From the NCBI RefSeq assembly GCF_000814825.1, contig NZ_CP009302.1:62001-126000 (forward strand): a stretch of 64,000 nucleotides of DNA. The letters are read 5' to 3'. The notes beneath the pieces are model-generated. The model was not told where the DNA came from, made no database searches, and saw nothing but the letters and a program-made list of their open reading frames with translations. This DNA comes from Berryella intestinalis. GTDB taxonomy: Bacteria > Actinomycetota > Coriobacteriia > Coriobacteriales > Eggerthellaceae. Made by a program: the position numbers and the translations under genes. Below, one piece after another: positions 43,854 through 51,524 of this stretch; the stretch's first letter is position 1; each line of letters starts with the position of its first letter.

Positions 43854-45977
43854 TTAGCCGACATCCCACGAGACGCCGGTGAGCTTCCAGTTGGTGAAGT
43901 CGAGGGAGTCGCCCTTGACGGAGTATTCGATCACGCGGTAGTCGCGGCCCGATCGCACGAGGGTCATGTTGAAATGGCGCGTGCGGTCGAGCCCGGCCGG
44001 CACTTCGTCGACGGCGAAGCCGTCGTAGCCGGAATAGTCGCCTCCCATGTACTTGATGCAGGTGGGGAGCACGTCTTCGGCCGCGATGGGAGCGTGGGAC
44101 ACCTGATAGGGCCTCGCGTCCAGATCGGCGGACTGGGCGGGCTTCACCAGCATGTAGGGCGTGGTGGGCTTTTCCAAGGGGGTCTCGGTCATGTACCAGT
44201 CGCCGTGGTCGGCCGTGATGATGACCGTGGTTTTGTCGTATACGCCCAGCTCTTTGAGCTGGTTAAGGTATTCCTGCACGATTCTCATGCTTCCGCGCCC
44301 CTGCCTGACGAGGGTCGAGTTGCCCATGCCGACGTTGTTGCCGTTCTCGTCCAGGTTGTACGGGGGATGCGTGCCGGTCATGTGGATGAACCGGAATGCT
44401 CCGGCGCGCTGGTCGTCGTCTTCCTGGAAGCTGAGCCGCGTGTCTTTGAGCGCCGCGAAATAGCGGGCGTCGTCCATGATATAGGGCGTGTTTCCGGGGG
44501 CGAGCTCTTCCCCTTCGACATGGGTTGCCTGCGTGATTTCGTCGGAGTAGAACCAGAAGTAGGGTTTGGCGAGCCAGGGAAGGTCGCGGAACAGAGCACA
44601 CTTGAACAGGGCCTTCAGCGTGCCGGGCCAGTTCGTGACGGTATGGTCGACGGGGTGCACGTTCACCGTCCGATCGTTCACGTATTCGTCGGCCTCTTCC
44701 CGGGTGAGGAACTGCGTGCTGATCGAATCGGTGTAGACGCCCGTCGAGTAGCCCAAGTTCTGGATATCGGCGAGGAAGGGGCTGCGTTTGTAGCGTTCCG
44801 CCAAGTACGTGCCCATGCTTTCCTCGGCTTTGGGGTACTGGCCGTGCAGGAGGAACGACAGGCCGTAGCGCGTGGGGATCATCGAGCCCAGCGAGTCTTG
44901 GTACCACGTGAAGCCGGTGAAGTCGTCCAACATGTCGGTCGATGTCTGGAAGGTGTCGAGCAGCATCTGGGTGTCGTAGGTGTCCAGCACGAACACGACC
45001 ACGTTGCTTTTGCTGGAGACGGTGTGCAGGCCCTGCTCGGTGACGACGGCCTCCCCCTGGGGCGAGGCCGTTTCGTTGGCCTTGGAGGCGAGGCTGGCGA
45101 TGCCGACTCCCTGCACGATGACCAGGGCGAGGGACAAGGCGCATGCTCCCATCTGGGTGGCCTTGCGGTTGCGTTTGCTCAGCTGCAGGGGGATGGCGAC
45201 GAGTGCGGCCCATACCAGCGTTGACACGAGCATGGGCTTGCGCAGTTCGTTCCAAGAGACCGTGCCCCCGTCGGCGGTCGGCAGGCCTCCGTTGAGGAAC
45301 AGGGCCTGCACGTAGCATCCCAGCCCGAAGGCGAACAGCACGAGCAGGGCGGCGTTGAACACCCGTCCGCGCAGCATCGTGAGCACCGCTGTCAGGGCGA
45401 ATGCGATTCCGGCCGCCACCAGGGCGATGGGCGCCCAGACGTCGTTCAGGGTGAAGAAGATGCTGCCGGCGCTTCCCACGACCGTCTCGTACGGGGCGAC
45501 CACCAGCAAGGTAAGCACCGCGAAGGTCGAAACGGCCAGCGAGAGCGCTGCGCGCTGAGCCCAGGTCGGGGTGAAGCCGCTTTCGCCGCGCCCGGCCTGG
45601 TTGCGAACCGCACTTCCCGAGCGTCGGTCCTCCCGTTTTTCTCCCTTGGCGGGCAGCCCGACCGCTTTGCGCGTCTCGGGATCGACGCGGTGCACGTCGG
45701 CCTCGACGTCTTTGCGGGCGTTCTCGTCGACGTTCAGGGCGCGCAGCAGCTTCTTGCGCGTGCGGCGCATCGCCACGCCCGCCACGGCCGACAGCGCCAC
45801 GGCCACGCCCGCGATAGCCTGGATGGTGTAGGTCATCACCGACGGATCCACGTAGGCCCAGGCGGGCTGGGTGAGGGAAAACGACAGGAGGCAGGCGAGC
45901 AGCGTGCAGCAGGCGATGTCGAACGTCGCGAGCAGCAGCGCTCGGCGTCGTTTCCTCGGGGCGCCGGTGTCGCCCAT
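43854..45977 (-). CDS. LtaS-like membrane phosphotransferase/sulfatase-fold enzyme, paralogue 2
   Basis: 707 aa, ATG 45977 behind AAGGAGG. Same plan as its neighbours: about seven helices to residue 298, then the catalytic domain with Asp332 (LDTYDTQ), Thr369 (SMIPTRYG), His537 (MTGTHPPY) and Asp590-His591 (TADHGDW). It also keeps the linker motif RRTRKKLLRALNVDEN shared by the family, after the membrane hairpin. Many stretches (GLSFLLHGQYP, ADHGDWYMTETPLEKPTTPYMLVKPAQSA) are nearly identical to the flanking copies, showing duplication. Confidence 0.9.
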   Translation of the reverse strand: MGDTGAPRKRRRALLLATFDIACCTLLACLLSFSLTQPAWAYVDPSVMTYTIQAIAGVAVALSAVAGVAMRRTRKKLLRALNVDENARKDVEADVHRVDPETRKAVGLPAKGEKREDRRSGSAVRNQAGRGESGFTPTWAQRAALSLAVSTFAVLTLLVVAPYETVVGSAGSIFFTLNDVWAPIALVAAGIAFALTAVLTMLRGRVFNAALLVLFAFGLGCYVQALFLNGGLPTADGGTVSWNELRKPMLVSTLVWAALVAIPLQLSKRNRKATQMGACALSLALVIVQGVGIASLASKANETASPQGEAVVTEQGLHTVSSKSNVVVFVLDTYDTQMLLDTFQTSTDMLDDFTGFTWYQDSLGSMIPTRYGLSFLLHGQYPKAEESMGTYLAERYKRSPFLADIQNLGYSTGVYTDSISTQFLTREEADEYVNDRTVNVHPVDHTVTNWPGTLKALFKCALFRDLPWLAKPYFWFYSDEITQATHVEGEELAPGNTPYIMDDARYFAALKDTRLSFQEDDDQRAGAFRFIHMTGTHPPYNLDENGNNVGMGNSTLVRQGRGSMRIVQEYLNQLKELGVYDKTTVIITADHGDWYMTETPLEKPTTPYMLVKPAQSADLDARPYQVSHAPIAAEDVLPTCIKYMGGDYSGYDGFAVDEVPAGLDRTRHFNMTLVRSGRDYRVIEYSVKGDSLDFTNWKLTGVSWDVG

Positions 45978-46040
45978 AGACGGTTCGCCTCCTTACATCG
46001 GTTGCTTCGGTTCCCGCGGTCGATCGCTCGATCCAGTTTG

Positions 46041-46098
46041 GGCCTTCCCTCCGATCGCTCGGCCGACCGCTTGCAACCGAGCGCCCGGAGGGAAGGCC
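46041..46098. repeat. Long inverted repeat between paralogues 2 and 3
   Basis: A 13-bp arm GGCCTTCCCTCCG (46041-46053) pairs with CGGAGGGAAGGCC (46086-46098). Inside it, CGCTCGG (46056-46062) pairs with CCGAGCG (46077-46083), giving an almost continuous 22-bp stem with a 14-nt loop. It is not followed by a T-tract, so it may serve as an RNA processing or stability element in the operon transcript instead of a simple terminator. A further GC-rich hairpin (46096-46117) abuts it. Confidence 0.75.
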
Positions 46099-46131
46099 GC
46101 CCGCACAGGCGGGCGGCTGGGGTGATGGGGT

Positions 46132-48237
46132 TTACTCCCAGATCCTCCACTCTTTTCCGGTGAGCTGCCAGCTGTTCATATCCAGGGCGTCTCCGTTGAC
46201 GGCGTACTGAAGGGCCGCCACATCGCCGGTATCGTTGTTGATGGTCTCCAGGTAGAAGCGCTCGCGCGGCTGGTCTTCCGGGATGTCGAACAGGGTGGGG
46301 CCGTACTTGGTCGCGTCGCCCCCCATGGACTTGATGACCGTGGGGAGGATGTCGCCGGCCCAGATGGGCGCATGGTTCACCTTCATGGGCTGGGAATCCA
46401 GCTCGGCGGACTGCGCGGGCTTCACCATGACGATGGGGCTTGTCGGCTTGTCCAACGGGCCGGTGATGGGGTAGTAGTCCCCGTGGTCGGCCGTGATGAC
46501 GATGGTGGTGTTGTCGTAGGTGCCGTTTTCCTTCAGCTTGCGGATGTAGTCGCTGACGATCTTGGTGATGCCGCGGGTCTGCTGGTCGAGCGTGGCGTTG
46601 TACAGCCCGATATCCTCGCCCTTCTCGTTGACGTTGTAGGGCCAGTGGGTTCCCGTCATATGGATGTAACGGAACGACCCGGCCTCGCCGGAGTTCGCAT
46701 CGTTCACCTTGACGCCCAGGCGGTTCACATCGTTGCCCCATTTTGCGTCGTTCATGACGTAGGGGATGGACGCGAGGCCCTTCGCTTCGGACACGTCGCT
46801 CATGCGCTGGTTGATCTCGTCGGTGTAGAACCAGAAGAAGGGCTTGCCGAACCAGGGCATGTCGCGGTAAAGCGCGCATTGGGCCAGCGCGATGAGCGAG
46901 CCCTTGACGTCCATCGTCGATTCGGTGGTGGGGCGGATGTTGATGGTGCGGTCGTAGATGAGGCGCTTGGTGTCCTCTGCGCTGAGGTGCTGTTGGCCCA
47001 GCGTGTCGGAGTAGATGCCGATGGAGTATCCGAGGTTTTGGATATCGCTCAGATAGCTGCTGTTCTGGTAGCGCGTGGCCAGGAAGTCTCCCCAGCGCTG
47101 GCCTTCCTGCGGCATAGTGCCCGTAAGTAGGAACACGTTGCCGTAGCGCGTGGGGATCATCGAGCCGACCGAGTTGTCGAACCAGGTGAATCCGGACAGC
47201 TCGTCGAACATAGCGGGGTCTTTCGCCAGCGAGTCCTTGGCGAACTGGGTGTCGTAGGTGTCCAGGACGAAGAAGACCACGTTGTGCTTCGACGAGACGT
47301 CGAAGAGCCCCTCTTCGCTCATCAGGTACTCGGATAGATCGGAGCTGTCGCCGTCGCCGGTGGTCGACCCCTTCTGGATGGCCTCGGGCGCGAACAGGCT
47401 TGCCACCGCCACGGTTTGGACGATGATCAGCGCTGCGCATAGGGCCCCGCAGACGAATTGGGTGGCCTGGCGCTTGAGGGAGCTCAGCATGAACGGAACG
47501 GCCACGATGAGCGCCCACACGATTGCGGAGATGGAGCCGATGGTTTTGTAGTCGGTCCACTTCACGGTGCCGCCGTTTGCGGCGGGGAGGCCGTGGTTGA
47601 GGAACATCGCCTGCACCCAGCAGCCCAGCCCCAGAGAGAAGACCAGCATCAGGAGCAGGTTGAACGCCCGCCCGCGCAGCACGGTGAGGAAGGCGGTGAG
47701 CGCGGCCGTCAGCGCCAGCGCGCTGAGGACGACCGGCTGCCAGACATCGGTCAGCCCGTAGGTGAGGCTTCCCTTGGATGCGGCCACGATCTCGAGGGGC
47801 GCGACGATGAGCAGCGTTCCCACCGAGAACAGCGACACGAGAAGCGACAGCACCAGGCGCGTGGTCCAGGCGGGGGCGTATCCCTTGGCCGGGGCGCCCG
47901 AGCGTTTGGGGGTTCGGCGCGGCTTGGGAGCCGCAGCGCTCGAGGCGACCGGCTTCCCGGTGTTCGGGTCGATGCGGCTGACGTTCGCTTCGACTTCCTT
48001 GTTCCGGTTCTCGTCGACGTTCAGGGCGCGCAGCAGCTTCTTGCGGGTGCGCCTCATGAGCACGCCCATGACGGTCGAGAGCGCCACGGCCACGCCCGCG
48101 AGCGCCTGGATGGTGTAGGTCATCACCGACGGGTCCACGTAGGCCCAGGCGGGCTGGGTGAAGGCGAACGTCAGGACGAAAGCGGTGAGCGCGAAGCCGG
48201 CGGCGTCGAACGCGATCAGTGCAAAGCGCCTATTCAT
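46132..48237 (-). CDS. LtaS-like membrane phosphotransferase/sulfatase-fold enzyme, paralogue 3
   Basis: 701 aa from ATG 48237; AAGGAGG ends 9 nt earlier, inside the end of the preceding gene. Same family as the next two genes: membrane part with AFTQPAWAYVDPSVMTYTIQALAGVAVALS, then VVFFVLDTYDTQFAKDS, GSMIPTRYGNVFLLTGTMP, MTGTHWPYNV and VITADHGDYYPITG. It is the most divergent of the three, with a longer loop (GSTTGDGDSSDLSEYL) before the catalytic domain. It overlaps the YidC-fusion gene by 8 nt, so the two are translationally coupled. Confidence 0.9.
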   Translation of the reverse strand: MNRRFALIAFDAAGFALTAFVLTFAFTQPAWAYVDPSVMTYTIQALAGVAVALSTVMGVLMRRTRKKLLRALNVDENRNKEVEANVSRIDPNTGKPVASSAAAPKPRRTPKRSGAPAKGYAPAWTTRLVLSLLVSLFSVGTLLIVAPLEIVAASKGSLTYGLTDVWQPVVLSALALTAALTAFLTVLRGRAFNLLLMLVFSLGLGCWVQAMFLNHGLPAANGGTVKWTDYKTIGSISAIVWALIVAVPFMLSSLKRQATQFVCGALCAALIIVQTVAVASLFAPEAIQKGSTTGDGDSSDLSEYLMSEEGLFDVSSKHNVVFFVLDTYDTQFAKDSLAKDPAMFDELSGFTWFDNSVGSMIPTRYGNVFLLTGTMPQEGQRWGDFLATRYQNSSYLSDIQNLGYSIGIYSDTLGQQHLSAEDTKRLIYDRTINIRPTTESTMDVKGSLIALAQCALYRDMPWFGKPFFWFYTDEINQRMSDVSEAKGLASIPYVMNDAKWGNDVNRLGVKVNDANSGEAGSFRYIHMTGTHWPYNVNEKGEDIGLYNATLDQQTRGITKIVSDYIRKLKENGTYDNTTIVITADHGDYYPITGPLDKPTSPIVMVKPAQSAELDSQPMKVNHAPIWAGDILPTVIKSMGGDATKYGPTLFDIPEDQPRERFYLETINNDTGDVAALQYAVNGDALDMNSWQLTGKEWRIWE

Positions 48238-50170
48238 CGTCGCCATCCTCCTTGGCGGCGCGCTCCTGCTGATGCGCGAGGATGGCTTCCAGCAGGTACT
48301 CGCCCGCAGCTTCGCGTCCGCGGCCGATGTTGTAGATGGTCTTGTCGCGCACGGCGCGGATGGCGTCGCTCCAGCGCTCGGCATTGTCGATCATGTCGGC
48401 CACGGCGTCGCCCAAGCCCTCGAGCTTCTCGGGATCGAACGATACGCCCACCTCGTTTCTCAGCGTGATGTCGGTGGGTTCGATGCCGAGGTCTTTGTAG
48501 CTTTTGTTCCCCACCTTCATGGGCGTGTCGATGAACACGGTGGGTTTGAGGGTGGAGAAGGAGAACTCGCAGAACACCGACGACCAGTCCGTGATGATGA
48601 GATCGGAGGTGAAGATGGTGTTGTTGGACGAGAAGTCGCGCTCGAAGTAGAGGTCGGCCTCGTCAACGTGGGCGTAGCGCTTCTGCAGGGCCTCCCAGCG
48701 GGCGTGGTAGCGCTTGGTGTATTCGGGATGGGGGCGCACGATGATGCGCCAACCGCGGTTCAGCAGGGACTTCATCATGTCGTCGAAGCACAGGTCCAGC
48801 AGGTTGCTTTCCTGCCACGACGGGGCGATCAGCACCACCGGGCGCTCGTTTTTCGCGCGCTTGCCCGATTTCTGGTCCTCGACCAGCTGCGCATACGAGG
48901 CGATGTTCTCATCGAGTAGGTCGTAGCCGCATTCCACCAGGTTCTTCGCAGGCAGCCCGTACAGCTCTTCGGCGCGGCGGATCTCCTGCTTTTGGTGCGG
49001 TCCGACGCACAGCAGCGTGTCGTAGTGGTCGTAGGCCTCCTTGGTGGGGGTGAGGTGCGTAGACGTCATGTGATGGAACATGAACACGTACTCGGTGTCG
49101 TGGCGCACGTAGGAGCGCTTGATGTAGTAGTTGTCCAGATCCTCCAGGGTGGACACCACCACGTCGGCGTCCATCTTCATCATGAGGGTGATGGCGCGCT
49201 GCTGGGCGATGTAGTAGGGGCGGATGCGGGGCTGCTCTTTCGCGATCTCGAAGATCTGGTCGTTCGGATCGTTCGTCACGTAGTGGATGACGCAGTCGGA
49301 ATGGACCAGCAGGTGCTCGATGGCCCCCTTGAAGTACTTGTAGAAGCCGCTGCCCTCGGAGTAGAACACGATGTGCTTGTTCACCACGTTGAAGAAGCGC
49401 TTGTAGTCGGCCTTCTCGCGCTTGGCGAGGGGGTTGCGCTGGTACCACTTCGACTTGTTGCTGTCGAGCTTGTTCAGCTCGTCGAGCTCGACGCGGCTTG
49501 CCGCCAAGTCGTCGTAGTCGATGTACTTCTCGGGCTTGATCATGATGTTCATGAGCGCCTGGATGGCGATGGAGGTGAGGTTCGAGCAGATCCAGTAGAA
49601 GCACATGCCGGCGGCGACGAACACGCCCAGCACGAGCGACAATCCGATGGACAGGCCGTTGGTCATGTTCTTCTCGGCCCGGGACTGCTCTTTCTGAAGA
49701 GGGTTGATGTGGTTTTGCGCGTAGCCCATGATCACGGCGGACAAGCCGGCCAAAACGGGCATGATCCACGACAGGCCCCCGTCGGTTATGGGCACCATCC
49801 CCAAGAACTCGGTTCCGGGGGCGCCGTGGTCGGTGATGGAGTGGATGACGTCGACGAGACCGAACAGGATGATGATCTGGACGGCCAGGGGCACGAGGCT
49901 GAGCAGCGGGTGGTAGTGCTTCTGCTTGAACAGCTCGCTTTGCTTCTCGCCGATGGTCTCGCTGTCGCCGAAGTAGCGGACTTTGATGCGGTTGATCTCC
50001 GGCATGACGTCGACCATGACGATGCTGTTCTTCTGGCACCACAGCGACATCGGGATGAGGATGATCTTGATGATGACGGTGAACAGCAGGATGGCGATCC
50101 ACCAGTTCCCGGTGAGGTCGTAGCACGGTTGGACGATCAATGCCAAAAGATCGGCAATGGGTGCGAACAT
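48230..50170 (-). CDS. Fusion of a YidC/Oxa1-like insertase domain with a CDP-glycerol glycerophosphotransferase (TagF/TagB-like) domain
   Basis: 646 aa. Residues 1 to about 215 follow YidC/Oxa1: an initial helix, WWIAILLFTVIIKIILIPMSLW, the cytosolic hairpin NRIKVRYFGDSETIGEKQSELFKQ, and three more helices (PLAVQIIILFGLVDVI; LSWIMPVLAGLSAVI; FVAAGMCFYWICSNLTSIAIQA). Residues about 265-625 follow the teichoic-acid glycerophosphotransferase fold (FYSEGSGFYKYFKGAIEHLL; FMFHHMTSTHL; VVLIAPSWQESNLLD; LIITDWSSVFCEFSF with Asp528). The known Tag enzymes add glycerol phosphate from CDP-glycerol on a lipid carrier inside the cell. Its neighbours are LtaS-like enzymes that act outside. Whether the YidC part inserts proteins or anchors or helps move the polymer is unknown. 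Confidence 0.9.
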   Translation of the reverse strand: MFAPIADLLALIVQPCYDLTGNWWIAILLFTVIIKIILIPMSLWCQKNSIVMVDVMPEINRIKVRYFGDSETIGEKQSELFKQKHYHPLLSLVPLAVQIIILFGLVDVIHSITDHGAPGTEFLGMVPITDGGLSWIMPVLAGLSAVIMGYAQNHINPLQKEQSRAEKNMTNGLSIGLSLVLGVFVAAGMCFYWICSNLTSIAIQALMNIMIKPEKYIDYDDLAASRVELDELNKLDSNKSKWYQRNPLAKREKADYKRFFNVVNKHIVFYSEGSGFYKYFKGAIEHLLVHSDCVIHYVTNDPNDQIFEIAKEQPRIRPYYIAQQRAITLMMKMDADVVVSTLEDLDNYYIKRSYVRHDTEYVFMFHHMTSTHLTPTKEAYDHYDTLLCVGPHQKQEIRRAEELYGLPAKNLVECGYDLLDENIASYAQLVEDQKSGKRAKNERPVVLIAPSWQESNLLDLCFDDMMKSLLNRGWRIIVRPHPEYTKRYHARWEALQKRYAHVDEADLYFERDFSSNNTIFTSDLIITDWSSVFCEFSFSTLKPTVFIDTPMKVGNKSYKDLGIEPTDITLRNEVGVSFDPEKLEGLGDAVADMIDNAERWSDAIRAVRDKTIYNIGRGREAAGEYLLEAILAHQQERAAKEDGDDE

Positions 50171-50226
50171 GATTCCCCTTCGTGGTTCGAGGGCGCAAAA
50201 GGCCCGTGCGTATGCAGCGACCGAAC

Positions 50227-50232
50227 ATTATA
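50227..50232 (-). promoter_or_regulatory. -10 element upstream of the YidC-transferase gene
   Basis: TATAAT on the minus strand, 57 nt before the ATG; the -35 is unclear. It suggests that the fusion gene and the three paralogues form one transcript. Confidence 0.45.
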
Positions 50233-50333
50233 GCAATTCGTTGGGGAATGGGGAGAGTTTGCCCAGATTGCAGGCGTGAATTAACAGGAATTGGAGTTCA
50301 TTTAGGAAGAAAAGTTATAGAAATTGAACATCT

Positions 50334-50768
50334 CTAGAAAGTCGCGCGGGTGTCCGCTTCGGCATAACGCTGGAAGCGGACGAGATACAGCACGTAGCTG
50401 ACGCCTGCGAGGAACAGGGCGGATCCCAGCCCCACGTAAAAGAACGCGATGAAGAACCGAGGGACGGCGGGGATGCTGCGCAGCACGATGCCCAGCGTCA
50501 TCATGAACGCGATGATGACGTACGACCGGACGGTGAAGAACGTGAGGGGGTTGTTCCTCTCCGTCGGCATGTTCGAGATGCGCACGCGGTTTTTCCGTGC
50601 GAGTTTTTGGAACATGACGAAGAAGGGCGCGAACACCAGGGCGGTGAGGGCGAAGGCGACGGGTCCGACGAAGGGGCTGTATTCGGCGACTCCGATGCGC
50701 AGGACGGAGTACCCGGCCCACAGCCATACCAGGGCGGATATTCCGATGAGGGCTCGGCGGGAAACCAC
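50334..50768 (-). CDS. Small four-helix membrane protein of unknown function
   Basis: 144 aa with helices at about 7-25, 33-53, 76-97 and 103-126 and a basic cytoplasmic loop (KLARKNRVRISN). I do not recognise a family. It lies 163 nt upstream of the YidC-transferase fusion on the same strand, so it may assist the envelope cluster, but the fusion gene has its own -10 element. Confidence 0.75.
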   Translation of the reverse strand: MVSRRALIGISALVWLWAGYSVLRIGVAEYSPFVGPVAFALTALVFAPFFVMFQKLARKNRVRISNMPTERNNPLTFFTVRSYVIIAFMMTLGIVLRSIPAVPRFFIAFFYVGLGSALFLAGVSYVLYLVRFQRYAEADTRATF

Positions 50769-50822
50769 GGCGGTCTTCTTTCGTTCGAGGGGGATTGGGC
50801 TTGGGCGCGGCGGGGCTCGACC

Positions 50823-51278
50823 CTACACGCGCACCTTAACGACGACCTTCTTCACGGTTCCGCGGAACAGGCCGTCGGAAAGCCCGGGCTTATGCGCCTC
50901 TCCGGGCCAGACGATGGCGAACGTTCCCGCTTGAAGATGGACGATGCTGGGGACCGACCCCGGGTCGTCGCACAGGGCGCAGTCGCCTTCGAGGGCCTGG
51001 TCGCGATAGTCGTCGGGATCGCAGGGGGCTTCGATGAGGAATTCGGACCCCTCCACCACGAACTGAACGTCGGCGTACTCGAAATGCTGCTCGTACTGCT
51101 TTCGATCCTGGGGGACCGGCTCGTACGAGGCGATGTTGGCGAACACCCCTTCGGCGATGTCGACGCGGCCGCATTCGAGGCTGCCCAGGTCGTCGCGCTG
51201 AAGGAAGGCGAGGGCCTGCTGGAATCCCTCCGGGAGGCCGGCATAGCGCGCTGCATTCGAGATGTGGTCTTTGATCAT
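50823..51278 (-). CDS. YhcH/YjgK/YiaL family protein (DUF386)
   Basis: 151 aa cupin-like family associated with sugar-acid or sialic-acid metabolism (beta-subunit-like isomerase or anomerase). Signature parts are FEYADVQFVVEGSEFL and FAIVWPGEAHKPGLSDG followed by KKVVVKV. From ATG 51278, after AAGGAAC. No sugar genes are near, so the substrate is open. Confidence 0.9.
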   Translation of the reverse strand: MIKDHISNAARYAGLPEGFQQALAFLQRDDLGSLECGRVDIAEGVFANIASYEPVPQDRKQYEQHFEYADVQFVVEGSEFLIEAPCDPDDYRDQALEGDCALCDDPGSVPSIVHLQAGTFAIVWPGEAHKPGLSDGLFRGTVKKVVVKVRV

Positions 51279-51524
51279 GGGGGTTCCTTGCTCCGCCGAT
51301 ATCGAACTGAGGCGAGTATAGGCGCTAACCCGAAGCGGCGTAAATCGGCGTCGTGGTTTCTCCAAAGTTGTCGTTTGCCTTACACCTTGCGTGTGATCGG
51401 GGGAGATGTCGTGCAGGTCCCGATCGGGCCGGATAAGATTGTGTACAATGCGTCGAAACGGTTGGCAGACCGTCACGCTGAATCGGACGAAAGCGGGGCT
51501 TTCGTCAACGGATCGAGGTTGAAG

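Noticed and set aside
42071-48468. Very long plus-strand open frames opposite the phosphotransferase genes
   Set aside because: They are mirror frames of GC-rich genes; composition (His, Val, Arg, Gly rich) and lack of ribosome sites show that they are not real.
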